Below are positions 33,801-45,543 of a DNA stretch of 64,000 bases, piece by piece. The DNA is taken from NCBI GenBank assembly GCA_010015655.1, contig ML976679.1, positions 722,346 to 786,345 on the forward strand, written 5' to 3'. This stretch comes from Bimuria novae-zelandiae CBS 107.79 (lineage: Eukaryota > Ascomycota > Dothideomycetes > Pleosporales > Didymosphaeriaceae). The number at the start of each line of letters is the position of its first letter. The stretch's first letter is position 1. Made by a program: the position numbers and the translations under genes. Under the pieces are notes generated by a model. The model was not told the DNA's origin, searched no databases, and saw nothing but the letters and a program-made list of their open reading frames with translations.

Positions 33801-36480
33801 GTGCTATCTTCCATCTTCTTGCGCTCTGTGACCTGGTGGTTCCTGCCAGCGTCTGCCAAGGGTATTTCCCGTTTTTCGACTATCTGTTACAAGACTATAT
33901 TATTAATAGCTCTCTTATTTACTATCGTATTCTATTAATACGTAGGTTTTACTTATAATATATAGTTATACCGCTTAAAAGCTAGGTTTTTTTTTAAATT
34001 AATTATAGGTTTATACTTCTTTAATTAAGGTAATTTTAAAATTATATCGTAATTAGCTTCCTTAATAATATTAAGGGTAATTAATTTCTAGTATTTATAG
34101 ATTGTAAGGGTTATCTTAATCTTATATTTAATTATTACTTTACTAGGCATTAGTTATCCATTCGCGATATAAATAGTATAAGGTATAGCTTTTTTACGTT
34201 TACAAAGTCTTGCTCTATTAAATATTTTTCTTAATATATAGCTTTTTTATGCTCCTAAGTCTAGCATGGCTATTATTTATATTTCTTTAAGCTATACTAG
34301 TAGCTTAATTAATACCTAGCTATTAGTATTATTTACTTCTCTAAAGGCGTTCTCTTACCTAAGCCTAGGTCTAAAAAAGACATCTTCTTTATTACTAGCT
34401 CTATAGATTTAAGGCATCCTTCTTTATTCTTTTCCTAAGGCTATTACTAAGCCTTTTCTTAAAAATCTTTACTGTCTTTGTCCTTTATTACTAATTTAAT
34501 CCTAAAAGTCGTAGTTCTTTTTAGTATGCGATTAAATCTATACTCTTTTATTTTATTTTATATATTCCTTATAGTTAGGGTATAAGCACGTTTACTATAT
34601 ATTTAACACGTAATTTTTATTAACTAATAGTAATATTACTTAGTTTATTACTTAGTTAAAATATAAAAAATATCGTGTTTCTCGTTTATCTTAAAGATGA
34701 ACGTGATAACGGGCGATAGGGTAGTGAAACCACTCTTATTTATATTATTAATATATTTAGGGAAAGTAGCTATATTCCTTAGCTTAGTAATAAAAGGTAT
34801 ATTATATAGTACCATGCGTAGGGTTGTAGTAGTCTAGGTTATACTATAGTTCGTAGTTTAGGTTTTTATTTAGATATTTCTTCTTAGGGTTTTCATGTGC
34901 GTAGCAATAGTATACCTATTTACGTATTACCTTACTAACTAAATTTGGTTAGTAAGCGTAGTATAGTGCTACTTCGCAGCCCTATCTTATTTTTCTACTA
35001 TTATAAAACTAAAGTCTTTTTCCCTTAGTTAGTGTTCTTCTAAGAAGTTAAAAATATTTATTATCTTACTAGTAACTAGTTTACTCTAGCTAAAGTAAGG
35101 TATAAGAAATTAAGGCACTAGCTCTTTCTCTTTTTTATCTAAACCTTTATACGCATCCTTGTAGAGGTATAAGTTAAGTAATCTTATTTATTCTAAATTT
35201 TTATTATAGATATTAATTTATTTAATAGCGTTTACTACCTGCTATTCTTTGTTAGTTATTTCTTTATTATTAACGGTTGGTACGTTTAACTGCCTAGTAA
35301 CCTTATTCTTAGATCTGCAGTTCCTGGCTATGTGGCCTGGTTTGCCACATGTATAGTTGTTAGATTAAAGGGTGTTTTTGATGAGATGGAAAAGTAATTG
35401 ATTCTTGTGTTGTGTCTTTGCAAGAATGTAAGGCTCTTTTATCCTTACGTCTCACGTTAAGACGCTAATCTATTTCCGTTGAGTAAGGAGAGTCGCCCTT
35501 TGTCCCGCCCGGAATCGTGCGGATGAACCGGACTGCTGGCAAAGTCTCTTTGTGTAGGGTTGTGCCAGCTACCTTCGTGTGTGCAAAGGGCCATGTAATC
35601 GGACAATAGTAAAGTCGCGCCCCGGTCCATTATTTATAGGTTCTATCTAGGGTATATCCTTATTTAGACTTATAAAAGTCTTTTCCCTTTCTTGTTCTTT
35701 TCTCTATTACGTTAACTTAGTAGTACTAGATTCCTTTTATTAGTTAGTAACTATAATTAGCTTAGATCTTCTGCTATAGCTACTACTTCGAGTTATAATA
35801 GTTAGCTTTAGTTATAAGTAGTTTATAGCCTTTTTTATTTTAGTTCTAGCGTAGGTCTTATTCTAGTTTATACTATTTATTATTAATTTAAGTTGCTTCT
35901 GCTATAAGTTCTCGCAAGATATTAGTCTTTACTCTGCTACGTAATAGTTCTTTATACACGTATTATTTTAGTGTCTTATAAAATATAGTTACAAGACTAT
36001 TATTATTTTACGTAACTTAGTTAGCGTTCTTAAAGAATTTAGATTTATATTTAGCTACTAAATAAGTTTATTTAAGTTATTCGATGTTTCGTTTAGCGAT
36101 AGCTTTCTAGTTAGTAATTCTAAAGTATTATTTAATTTTAGTATTGAAAGTATTATAATTTTTTATAATCTTATCTATAGTATCGCCTTTTATGTTAGCT
36201 CTAGCCAGGTATTAATTAACGTAAGGATAAATCTATTTAAAAGTATCTCCCTTTATATAGGCAAAAGTAAATATAGTCTTATCTATATCTTCCTATTCTT
36301 TCTTTATTCCGTGAAAGTATAGGTTAAGTTATAAGATCTATAGCTCTGTATAATTACGTTTGCTATAAAAGAAATTAGGCTTTTTATAAAAGCTTTTTAT
36401 TTATTTTTTAGCTACAGTAATACTTACTCATTTAGGAGTATCTATTCGTGTATCTACTATATTAGTAAAAAAGGTATTAT
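30900..36480 (-). pseudogene. gag-pol of gypsy element G2, RIP-degraded
   Basis: Order on the minus strand is gag (36480-35220), protease (~34235-34275: AMLDLGA.KSY), linker (HAIDLEKGKMPPF at ~33650-33700), RT (~33165-33215: AYIDDILVFSENETDH, YxDD intact), RNase H region, and integrase (~31735-31900: IIISDRDKLF...SQTDGQTERTN, the GQTER block). The gag CCHC knuckle at 35282-35357 reads YTCGKPGHIARNC; the missing first Cys (Tyr) lies across a solo LTR inserted at 35358. Stops are TAA/TAG. This copy is less damaged than G1 and G3 around RT and in the island at 33690-33890. Confidence 0.85.
35358..35605. repeat. solo LTR, 248 bp, inside G2 gag
   Basis: TGTTAGATTAAAGGG...AATCGGACA flanked by ATAGT (35353-35357 and 35606-35610). 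Inserted within the codons of the gag zinc knuckle. CpA/TpG are retained. Confidence 0.9.
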
Positions 36481-36509
36481 TAACACTTATATTAAGGGTG
36501 TTTAAGATA

Positions 36510-36953
36510 CTAAGCCCTAAGGAGTAGCTGGTCCTAAAAGGGGTAGAGTTAGTTCTTAGGTAAAAGTATTAATAATATAAATAAGGGGTATTAATAGCTT
36601 ACGTGTATTAATAGGCGTTAGTATTAAAAGTATATATAGCACGATTAAATTAATAAAAAAGCTTAAGTTAAATCTAAATAATAGATTAGTAAATAAGTTA
36701 AATATAATAGTAAAAGACTACTATTACGTTCTTATATACATAACTTGTCCTACGAATCTCAAGAGTCCTAGGAGTCCCAAAGTCCCATGTGCCAAGATAC
36801 TTCTGGGACGCCTTTTATGCGGGACTTTATTACGTAACTGCTAACATAAACTGCCCCGCGCCTCTTTATGTTTCGTTATTTTTACTATCCCGTTAATAAT
36901 TACTTCTTAAGCGTAATTACCTAGCTTCCTTCTTTTAGTCCTTGTAGTCGTAA
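36510..36953 (-). repeat. LTR-type repeat, copy 2 (chimeric)
   Basis: The inner part matches 29886-30310 (TAAGCCCTAAGG...CTTCTGGGACG). The outer ~140 bp (36812-36953, minus-strand start TGTTACGACTACAAGGAC, TATA-like CATAAAAGG) matches the LTR at 47018-47238 instead. The switch occurs right after CATAAAAGG. It serves as 5' LTR for G2 and as 3' LTR for G3, as in a head-to-tail array made by LTR recombination. Confidence 0.7.
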
Positions 36954-37104
36954 CACTATCCTCCCTCTTAAGGTTGTTGTCTTAACACCTTGCTTTGCTG
37001 TGCTATGCCGTTGGCGCGTAGGTGCTAATTATTATAAAGGTGCGTCCCCCCCGCGTCCTAAGGCAGGCCGTAGCCTCTCCTTAATTCCCCTCGCCTTACT
37101 AACT

Positions 37105-37680
37105 ATGCCAAGAACCCCTTGTTTGTCCCTTACAACCCGTCGTGCCCGTACGTAAAAGGTAGAAGCTTAGGGCCTAGAGATAGCGTCTAGTTATAAGTAT
37201 TATTAGAAGAAGAAGTTATAGTGTTTTATTAACGCTGCCTTTAGGCAGTGTGCGGGCTGTCTCGCAGCCTATGCCAAATGTAGTCTATAGATTCCCGAGA
37301 AGGATTGGGAACGCGTTTAGAAGGAGAAGCGCGAAAAGCGCCTCAAGCTTCTTTATGCGAAGGAGCTAGCTACTCGCTTAGAGCGTAAATTAGCGGAGGT
37401 AGAAGAGAAAGAGCGCGAGTATGCTCGACATAACCTACGTATAGCTAATATAATTAAGGCGTTAGAGTAGCTAAAGGAGGATCTAAAGAGTATAGCTAGC
37501 ATTCGCGAACTATCGCCACACGTACCTCTAGGGGCTAACTTAGGCTAGTTATAGGCTAACTTATTTATTTCTTTTAACCCTTCCGCGTCCTTTAACCTCT
37601 TTAAGTTCCTTGCTGATCTGGTCGCGGCGCCTCTGGATGTTCCTCGTGGAACTTCTCCAGCGCTGTCCTATAGTTCGTGA
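37105..37680 (+). pseudogene. antisense accessory ORF of gypsy G3, 192-codon frame
   Basis: From ATG 37105 to TGA 37678-37680 one frame persists, interrupted only by TAA/TAG. It has a cysteine cluster (CAGCLAAYAKCSL, i.e. C-x2-C-x5-C), then an IPEKDWERV segment, a long Lys/Glu coiled coil (KEKREKRLKLLYAKELATRL and LAEVEEKEREYARH), and a tail ending PLDVPRGTSPALSYSS. It lies between the G3 3' LTR and the end of pol, on the opposite strand. Function unknown. The cysteine-cluster plus coiled-coil layout suggests a small nucleic-acid-binding or gag-interacting protein (inference only). Confidence 0.6.
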
Positions 37681-40589
37681 GGTTTTATACTAGTTCCTAT
37701 GTGTTGTGGTCCTCTGGCCATCCTTCCCATTTCACTAGATACTTGTACTAACGCCTAATTTCTTGTAGGTCCCTAATGGCTTCGACCTCGTACTCCTTGT
37801 CCTTAAGTTTAAGTTGTGTTTCTAGTTCGGCATTTGGTGGTGCTGGTTCTAACAATAACTTATAGAAGACTGGGTGGATTCGTGTATCTATAGGTAACTG
37901 TAGTTTAAAATTAACTAGTCCTCTAACCTTTTAAATTTTAAATAGTCCTTTTCGAAGGTTATCTAGTTTTTTACTTAGCCTTATTATCTTAAAATTTTTT
38001 TACTAGAGGAGGACTCTATCCCCCTCCTTAAAGGTTAGTCCTATAATCCTTTTTTTATTTGCCTATCGCGCTATTTATTTGTTACGCCACGTAATGTTCT
38101 CGTGTAGTGTCCTATGCAGGTCCTATATAAGTTTGGCTTTATTAGCTACGTTCTTCGCAATGCTCTAGATGTCTAATAAATCCCGGTGAGTCGTCAGCTC
38201 ACATCCATGGTTGGCATAATATGGCGAGTACCCCGTAGTCGCCGATCTTGCGCTATTGTATGCCAGCTGGGCTGTTAGTAACAGCTCGACCTAGTTATCT
38301 TAAAGCTTATTTACATACATCTGGAGATATTGTTCTAACGTTTAGTTTATTCGCTTAGTTTAGCTATCTATTTTAGGATAGAAGCTCGTCGTGAGCTTAT
38401 GCTTAATCCCTAATTTAGCTATAAACGTGGTCTAGTACGATAATGTGAATATCTTGGCCCTATCTGTAATAAACTCGTTAGGTCGTCTAACCTATAATAT
38501 TAGTTCTTATTCTACTACGTAGGCTAGTTCTTCTACTAACATAGCTTCCCTAATTGGCACAAACCTCGACTCCTTAGTAAGTTAATAGATTATAACTAGG
38601 ATCGAGTCGTAGGGATCCTTATTCCCTAGTGCTAGTAAGGCCGATAGTTTTACAATAAAGTCTATAGTCACGCTAGACCACGGTCTTAGGGGTGGCTATA
38701 GTGGCTATAAGAGGCCATAGGGCTTATATCTCTTAGGCTTATTCTTATAGCAGGCCAAATAGTTGCCTAAAACCTTCTATACCGCCTGGCGTAGCCTAAA
38801 GATAGCATATTCGTTCGTGATTTAACGCGTCGTTTTGGCGATCCCTAGGTGCCCCTAATCCTTGTCTTTATGTAGCTTTTTAATTAGTAGCGGAGCCATC
38901 TACTTACTAATCTAAATATAGTTTTAATAGTCCCGTGCCGTTAATTTCGTAGCTTAGTAGAGGTTATACGCTTGGCGATCCTCGTTCGTAAGCCTATTAT
39001 AATCCTGTATCCCGTCCATAGCTGGCCCGTGATAGGCGAGATCCGCGCGCCGTACTTCTAGTGCTAGCGCAAGCTATATCTTATTATAGCGAAGGGTTCT
39101 GTCCTTCGCGTAGGTTAGGATTATAATATAGTTACCACCATCGTCTTCTTCCACGAGATCTAACTATCTACTAAGTGTATCTGCCGCAGCGTTTGCGTTT
39201 CCTAGCAAATGCGTAATGCGGAAGTCGAATTCCGCTATCTATTTAGACTATCTAGCCTATTGCTAATTAAGCTTCTTAGTCGTTGTAAAGCGGGTTAGAT
39301 TAAGGTAATTAAAGAATACCTCTATCTAATGCTTAGCTCCCTTAAGCTATACTTCCTATTATTCGAAGTAGTTAACAATAGCGAGTAATTCCTTATTATA
39401 GATTTCGTAGTTAAGCTCCGCTCCTATAAGCTTTCTTATATAATAAAAGACGGGTCTCCACTTCCAGTTATCGCATTCTTATAGTAGTACAGCCCCTAAC
39501 GCATAGTCTAATACGTCTGTGTAGATGCGGTGTTGTCGCTCCAGGTTATATATCTATAGTAGGGGTGCCATTAGGAATAGGCGCTTTAGTTGTTTAAAAG
39601 CTTCCTTCTCTATTTCTTATAGAGGACGCCATTTCCCTGTCTTCGTAAGTTCTATTAGTAGAGCGGTGACCTTTGAGTAGTTCCTAATAAATTTACAATA
39701 GAAGTTAGTAAAGCCTAAGAAGGATTAGATATCCTTTACTAATTCTAGTAGTAACTATTCTTCTATTATCGCGATCTTCTTCGGGTCCATTTTAACACCT
39801 TTTCGGGATATCACAAATCCCAAATATTCTGTCTCAGTAACATAAAACTCGCATTTCTTAGGGTGTAGGAGCAATCAATGCTCCTATAACTTCTATAGTA
39901 CTTTCCACACATGCTCCTTGTGTTCTTCCAAGGTCCTATGTAAATATATTAGGATATTGTCGAGGTACGCCGTATAAAATACGTCTAAGTATTTATGTAG
40001 TACTTAATTTATTAACTCCTGGAAGGTTGCTAGTGCGTTGGTCAGCCCTATAGGCATAATTATATATTCGAAAAGGCCGTATCGCGTGCAGAAAGCTGTT
40101 TTCCACTTATGCCCTTTCGTAATTCGAATTCTATAGAATCTATCCTAGACATTGAATTTCGTGAAGTATTTAGCTTCTTAGAGTCTATCTATAAGCTTTG
40201 TTATTAGTAGTAACGGGTAGCGATTCTTAATCGTCACGGCGTTTAGCTATCTATAATCTATATAGAGTTGTAGCCTGCCGTCCTTCTTGCGAACAAAGAG
40301 TATAGGGAAGGCTATAGGGCTCTAACTAGGCCGCTATTTCCTAGAGCGCAGGTTTTTTTAGATAAGCTCCTTTAACTCTTTTTCTTATTCGTATGTGAGG
40401 GGCCTTAGGCGCTCTAGCTATAGCTTGGCTCCTTTTATTAATAGTATCTTATAACCCTATTCCTTATATTTAGGTAGGATAGTCTCGTCGTGTTCCTTAA
40501 ATAGGTCTACGAATTCCTTGTATTCTTCTAGTAGACTAGGGTTATCTAAGACTATCTTAGTCTCCTAGACCTATATGCAGTGCACCCGT

Positions 40590-40754
40590 TGTTAGCCAAC
40601 ATTACAACTCTAGAATATTCTACTATGTCGTCACACAGTTATGTGACCTTGCAGATCCAGAATCTTCTGGATACTCCACTTCATGTATATAGCCACTCTG
40701 ACTTCTATCAGATAGGAATCAACCTAGTTCGCCTCCTGCTGTGGTACGCACACA
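40590..40754. repeat. solo LTR, 165 bp, inside G3 pol
   Basis: TGTTAGCCAACATTAC...TACGCACACA with the 5-bp duplication CCCGT at 40585-40589 and 40755-40759. Not RIP-mutated. The short plus-strand open frame over it has no coding meaning. Confidence 0.9.
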
Positions 40755-42213
40755 CCCGTCCTAGGTGTTACTTTAAGATCCTGTCTATCTTGTATACTAA
40801 TATTTCTTATATTTTAGATAGCCGGCTCTCCTTCCTCGCCTAAGGTTTTTATAGAGTTTCCCTTCCACTAGGGCTCTCCTGAGCCATCGCTAGTGGCCTT
40901 TAAGGAAGGATCGTTTATTTAATCTAGTCTATCTATAGATTATGTTGCTCTAGCTATTCGTATCCTACGATAGCTTTAATGTCTCCCATCTCTGTAATAG
41001 TGAAAACATGTTAGCTCTCTAGGCCTGCTATGTTAACTTGTACCAGCGCTATCTTAAGGCGTAGCTAACTGTTACTATATCCTTGCGATCAGGTCCCGTC
41101 CGCGAGTCCTATTTACAGCGGTATCCTTTTATTGCGATATGGCATATTATATTTCTCGACCACTCGTGGGGCGATCAGACACGCGTCTGCCCCTGGGTCG
41201 ATTAGTGCTATAACACGATGTCCATGCACCGTAATATCTTTAATTAAGCGCTTCTTAACTCTATAAGTGTCTACTTAATAAGCTATAATAATTATACTAT
41301 TACTAGTGTGGCTTGTTGCCTAGTAATAATTTAGTTTTTTAAGTCTTCGGACTTGTTTTAAACCCCCTATAAGGCCTCTGCCTTTTAGATCTAACTTTTA
41401 AGTCGTGCTAGCTTTAAGACTTCCTTAATTTAGTGCCACTTATATTGCTGTTAATATAGTGCATAGGTTTCTCTAATCCTATCAGGTTTGTATACTCTCG
41501 GTATCTCATGTTGCGGGCAGTTTAGAGTAAGGCACTCGTTCTGGGCTAATGTGTTGTGCCCTGGGCAGCTATCTAAAGAAGCTGCTTTTTCCTACAGGCT
41601 TAGGTGTGCAAAGCACTATAGGTTACATTACTTTTACCTAATTAATAAGTAGTTTACGTCTCTTCCTAGCTACGTGCTCCCTATTATCGTGCTAGTATTA
41701 CAAGAGTCTAAGCCCTAAGGGAACTAGCCTATTTTGAACTTTTATTACCTGTGTACCTCGTAAGTAATGTTAAAACATTAATACTAACTATTCTATTTAT
41801 AGTGCTTAGCCTAATAGGCTAAAAAGTGCTCGTGGTAATTATTAGGCACGCTGCACTGGCTCTGCTTTAGCCTATAGTGTTCTGAACCTCTTAGAAAATA
41901 GGAGGCCCTAACTCTAGCCTTAGAGTGTTGTTAGCATCCTTTGCGCGTGCATTGCCACTACTTGGCGTATTTATATCGTTCCTGTATCGTAATCTGGCGT
42001 AGGTATTGCTTTAGGCGCCCTTGTAGTTTTCCTGCTAACTAGTAGGCGTCCCATGCGTGTGCCCCTTGGACGATTACTTTTGCCTTATACTGAGACGATT
42101 AATGTAGCGCACTACTGCACATCTAGTAGGTGTCGTCGGCCAGTCTTTAGAAGATCTGGTACTTAGGAAGGGTCTTTCGTTCCTCTTCCTCTTCTATTGG
42201 CTCTGGGATTTCC

Positions 42214-45200
42214 CAGACTTGTTAACAATCAAGCGGCTTGCAAGCGCTTGATTGATAGCTTAATAACTATTAATCCTATTAAGTCAAGCTCGCCTATACT
42301 AATTTGTTAGCAATCCAAGCTAAGGAGGGTTAGCTTAATTATTTAGCTTAATAGGCTTAATTAAGGTAGCGCGTAAGGCTGCTCGTTTTATAATAAAAGC
42401 AATGTTATAATAGGTTTTTAGTGTTATAGTTATTTTAGTACTTCTTTATATACTAATTAATTACTGTCTCTCTCTTTATCTGATCTATCGCTGAAAATAC
42501 GCTACCTTTAGTAATAGATTAGACAAAGTTCTTAGTTTGAATTTTTACAAAGTTAGTTATATCTTTTGCTATTTTTAGTAGGGCGCTTTTGCTAGGGGAG
42601 GTAGGTAATTATCCTAACCCTAAATAACCTGTTGAAAAGAGTGGATAGTTTACTAATACCTCTTACGTGATCACGCGTAGTTAGTGTCTTGGCAGCCTTT
42701 GCGAGCCTTATACAGGCTCTTACGCGCCTTCTAATAGACAGCACATAATGCTAAAACTTGTGCCTTTTATTACAACCTAATACTGCGTTATTTTTTTGCT
42801 TCTATCGCCCTTATTGTATTACTACTACCATGCCTCTTAAGAAACGCGCCTCTAATAACCTTACTTGCCTAAAGAAACGCGTTAAATCCTCCACCGCCCG
42901 TGGCACTATTAGCTAGCCTATACTTATTAATAGTTAGCTATCGCTATCGCCGTCGCGTCTGTTACCTTATAGAGCTCTCGTAGAGGCGTCCTAGGCTTTA
43001 ACTTTTAAGTCGCAACTACGCGAGTCGCGGCCTAAAGACGCTATTATCGTGCCTACTAAGAGTAGTAAGAGGGTAATAGTAGCATCGTCTATAGTAGCCC
43101 TAGATAATAAGAACTTGCAAGAGGCGCTGGACGCGAGCCTTATAGACAACTTTAAAGGAATTAATTAGGGGCGTTTACGCAAGTATATAAAGCCGCTCTT
43201 GTCGCAGAAGTCGCGCAAGAGCTAGATCTATCGCTATAGCTATTGCGTTGCGCTGCTAAAGGACCTAAGTAAGCTATACTTCGTGTGCCGTTACTACTAC
43301 GAGTATAAGTATACAGATACTGGCGTTAAGATATATAAGACAACGCTCTTAACGTCGTTAGCGTAGCGACACTTAGAGCTACCTAAACGCGACTATAGTT
43401 ATAGTAAGTTAGCTATTGCTATAAAACCTACCTAGCTACAACGCCTGCTTAAGGTTAGTAATAATAGTATATTATAGAAGGTAGCTAACAAGCTTGCTGG
43501 CTTTAATACCTAGCACTTTTAGCTAGTAGCTATTAGCTAGCTTGTTAAGAATAATTACCCTCTTTTTAAGTTTAAAACACTAGCCTTTCGACGCCTCCTT
43601 AAAGCTACTAACCTACTAGCAGAATAAGCGCTTTAGACGTCTTATATAAGTGTCTCCTAGTACGTTGCGCGCTTATACAAGCACCTAAAGCTACGCGTTA
43701 TCTTATAACTATTATAAGCGCTTAGTAAAGTACACCTTAGCTTTAATAGATAGATAATAAAGGGTGGCAAGCGTGGCTTTCTAGGCGTTGTTGCGCACTT
43801 TATTAATAGTAGAGGCGACCTATAGGACTTGTCTATAGCGCTGCCCCAGCTAACAGGCGCTTATAGTGGCGAGAGGATAGCCAAGGTTGTTATAAAAACG
43901 CTACAGGATTTTAAGATTACGTTATAGTTAATTAGTTACTTCGTGCTTAATAACGCTACTAATAATAATAGTACTATTATAATAGTAGCTTAAGAGTACG
44001 GTTTTAATACCACCTACTAGCGCCTCCGCTGCGGACCTTACATACTTAACCTTATTAGCTAGACGCTTCTCTAGGGCAAGGGTAGCGTCGCCTTATTTAA
44101 TAATAACGTATAAGAGCTTACTAATAAGCACAATTTTATAAAGGAGTAGAGGCGCGTAGGCCTACTTAGCGTACTACTTAGTATTATTAACTATATTAAA
44201 ACGCCGTAATAGTATAAGCTCTTCGAGGACTTCTAGTATCTTACCTACACTAAGCTACCGTCTAGCGCGTTAGCCAACGATTACAAGATCCTTAAGCCTG
44301 TTAAACCTGTTATTACGTGGTAGAACTCGTACTATCTATGCTTTAAGCGTACTATAAAGCTGTAGTTTGCAGTCAACGCCTACGCTACTTACTATATATA
44401 GTAGGTGTAAAGGGAGGACACGTTTACGTAAAGTCGCGGTAATAAGCTACTAGTTACGCAGCCGTGGATGCGATCAGACAGCCTTATAGGTGCTAATTAG
44501 GTAGTAATTATAGAGTATATAGATATCTTAAAACCGCTTAAGACTACTATAAAGCGCCTCGAAGGGCGCGGAAAAAGCAGCAGTTTTAGGGCTATTACTA
44601 AGATAATTCTAATATTTAAATATCTACTTACCTACTACGAGCAGCGCGTTAACATATATAAGGTAGTTAACTATAATAAGTATAATAAGTCGCCTAAAAA
44701 TTATATTATAATTAACTTGCGCGTAGCTTAGCAGAAGGCTAATAATTACTACTCTAAGCTAGACAACTCGCCCGCGTACTACGCCGCTATAATACTCTAT
44801 TCAATGTATAAGTACTACTGCGATAAGGCGTGGGCTAAGAAGCCTAACTAGCTTAAGGCTAGTAACGCTAGCTTTTAGGCGCTCTAGGCGTAGTATAATA
44901 ACTTACCGCGCGTAGTAAGGCCGTTAGTAGTAATTCTAAGTAATATAGACAACGTAATTAATAGTATACTTAACCCTAGTACTGCTAGTAGCCTTACCGC
45001 TAACGAAGACAAGTTTAAGAGGTGGAAGCGCAGCGAGCTAATAGCTAAAAGAGGTATAGAACACGCAGATAACCCTATTAAATACTAAGTAAGCATGCGC
45101 GATTGCTACCCTAGCCTTAGTAAGCTTACGCTTAACGTACTCTCTATCCTAGCGTCAAGCTATAAGTGTAAGCGCCTATTTAGTAAGCTAGGCGACCTCT

Positions 45201-45543
45201 TAGAGCCGCGACGACAACGTCTAGGACCTTAACTTCTAGCGGCAATATAGTGCGTACGACGGTGGCAAAGAGCTAGCCTCAGAGGCGACGACGAGGTGGT
45301 GGAGGAGGAGGAGGAGGCAGCAGACAACGACAATATAGAGCTTTTATATAGGCTAGCGACTTGGGACAACGAAACTTAACACTAAGGCTAGCGCCAGTAT
45401 AGGCTATCAAGCCTATTAATTAAGCCTTAATTAAGCTCACGATCTTAGCTTGTTAGCCCTAATAATCCAAGCTAACGCCCTTAAAAAACGAGCAATCCAA
45501 GCTAACGCCTCAGCTTGGATTGGCTTGATTGTTGACAACTATG
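42214..45543 (+). mobile_element. hAT-superfamily DNA transposon nested in G3
   Basis: A 3330-bp element. Perfect 8-bp target duplication GGATTTCC at 42206-42213 and 45544-45551. Imperfect ~20-bp TIRs: CAGACTTGTTAACAATCAAGC on the left, inverse of the right end which reads CATAGTTGTCAACAATC outward-in. Subterminal repeats of AATCCAAGCTAACGC type occur at the right end and CAATCCAAGCTAAGG at ~42315. It splits the G3 polyprotein between gag and protease, so it is younger than G3, yet it is RIP-mutated too. Confidence 0.93.
42830..45379 (+). pseudogene. hAT transposase, 849-codon frame with nonsense codons
   Basis: ATG 42830 to TAA 45377-45379 is a single frame with no frameshift, broken by many TAG/TAA. 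The N-terminal third has a BED-type zinc-finger-like region (YFVCRYYYEYKYTDTG, with Cys/His partly changed to Tyr, then a TTLL..LA.RHLELPK segment). The C-terminal dimerisation domain near 45070-45270 reads YPSLSKLTLNVLSILASSYK, followed by C.RLFSKLGDLLEPRRQRLG, the hATC signature. The tail is acidic (poly-Glu). It would have cut and pasted the element via a DDE site. Resembles the fungal Restless/Ac-like group. Confidence 0.92.

Noticed and set aside
33674..33958. 94-codon plus-strand open frame as a gene
   Set aside because: It is antisense to a RIP-poor part of G2 pol, whose minus-strand reading (HAIDLEKGKMPPF) is the real one.
40580..40843. 87-codon plus-strand open frame as a gene
   Set aside because: It overlaps the solo LTR 40590-40754 with its target duplication; open only because the LTR is not RIP-mutated.
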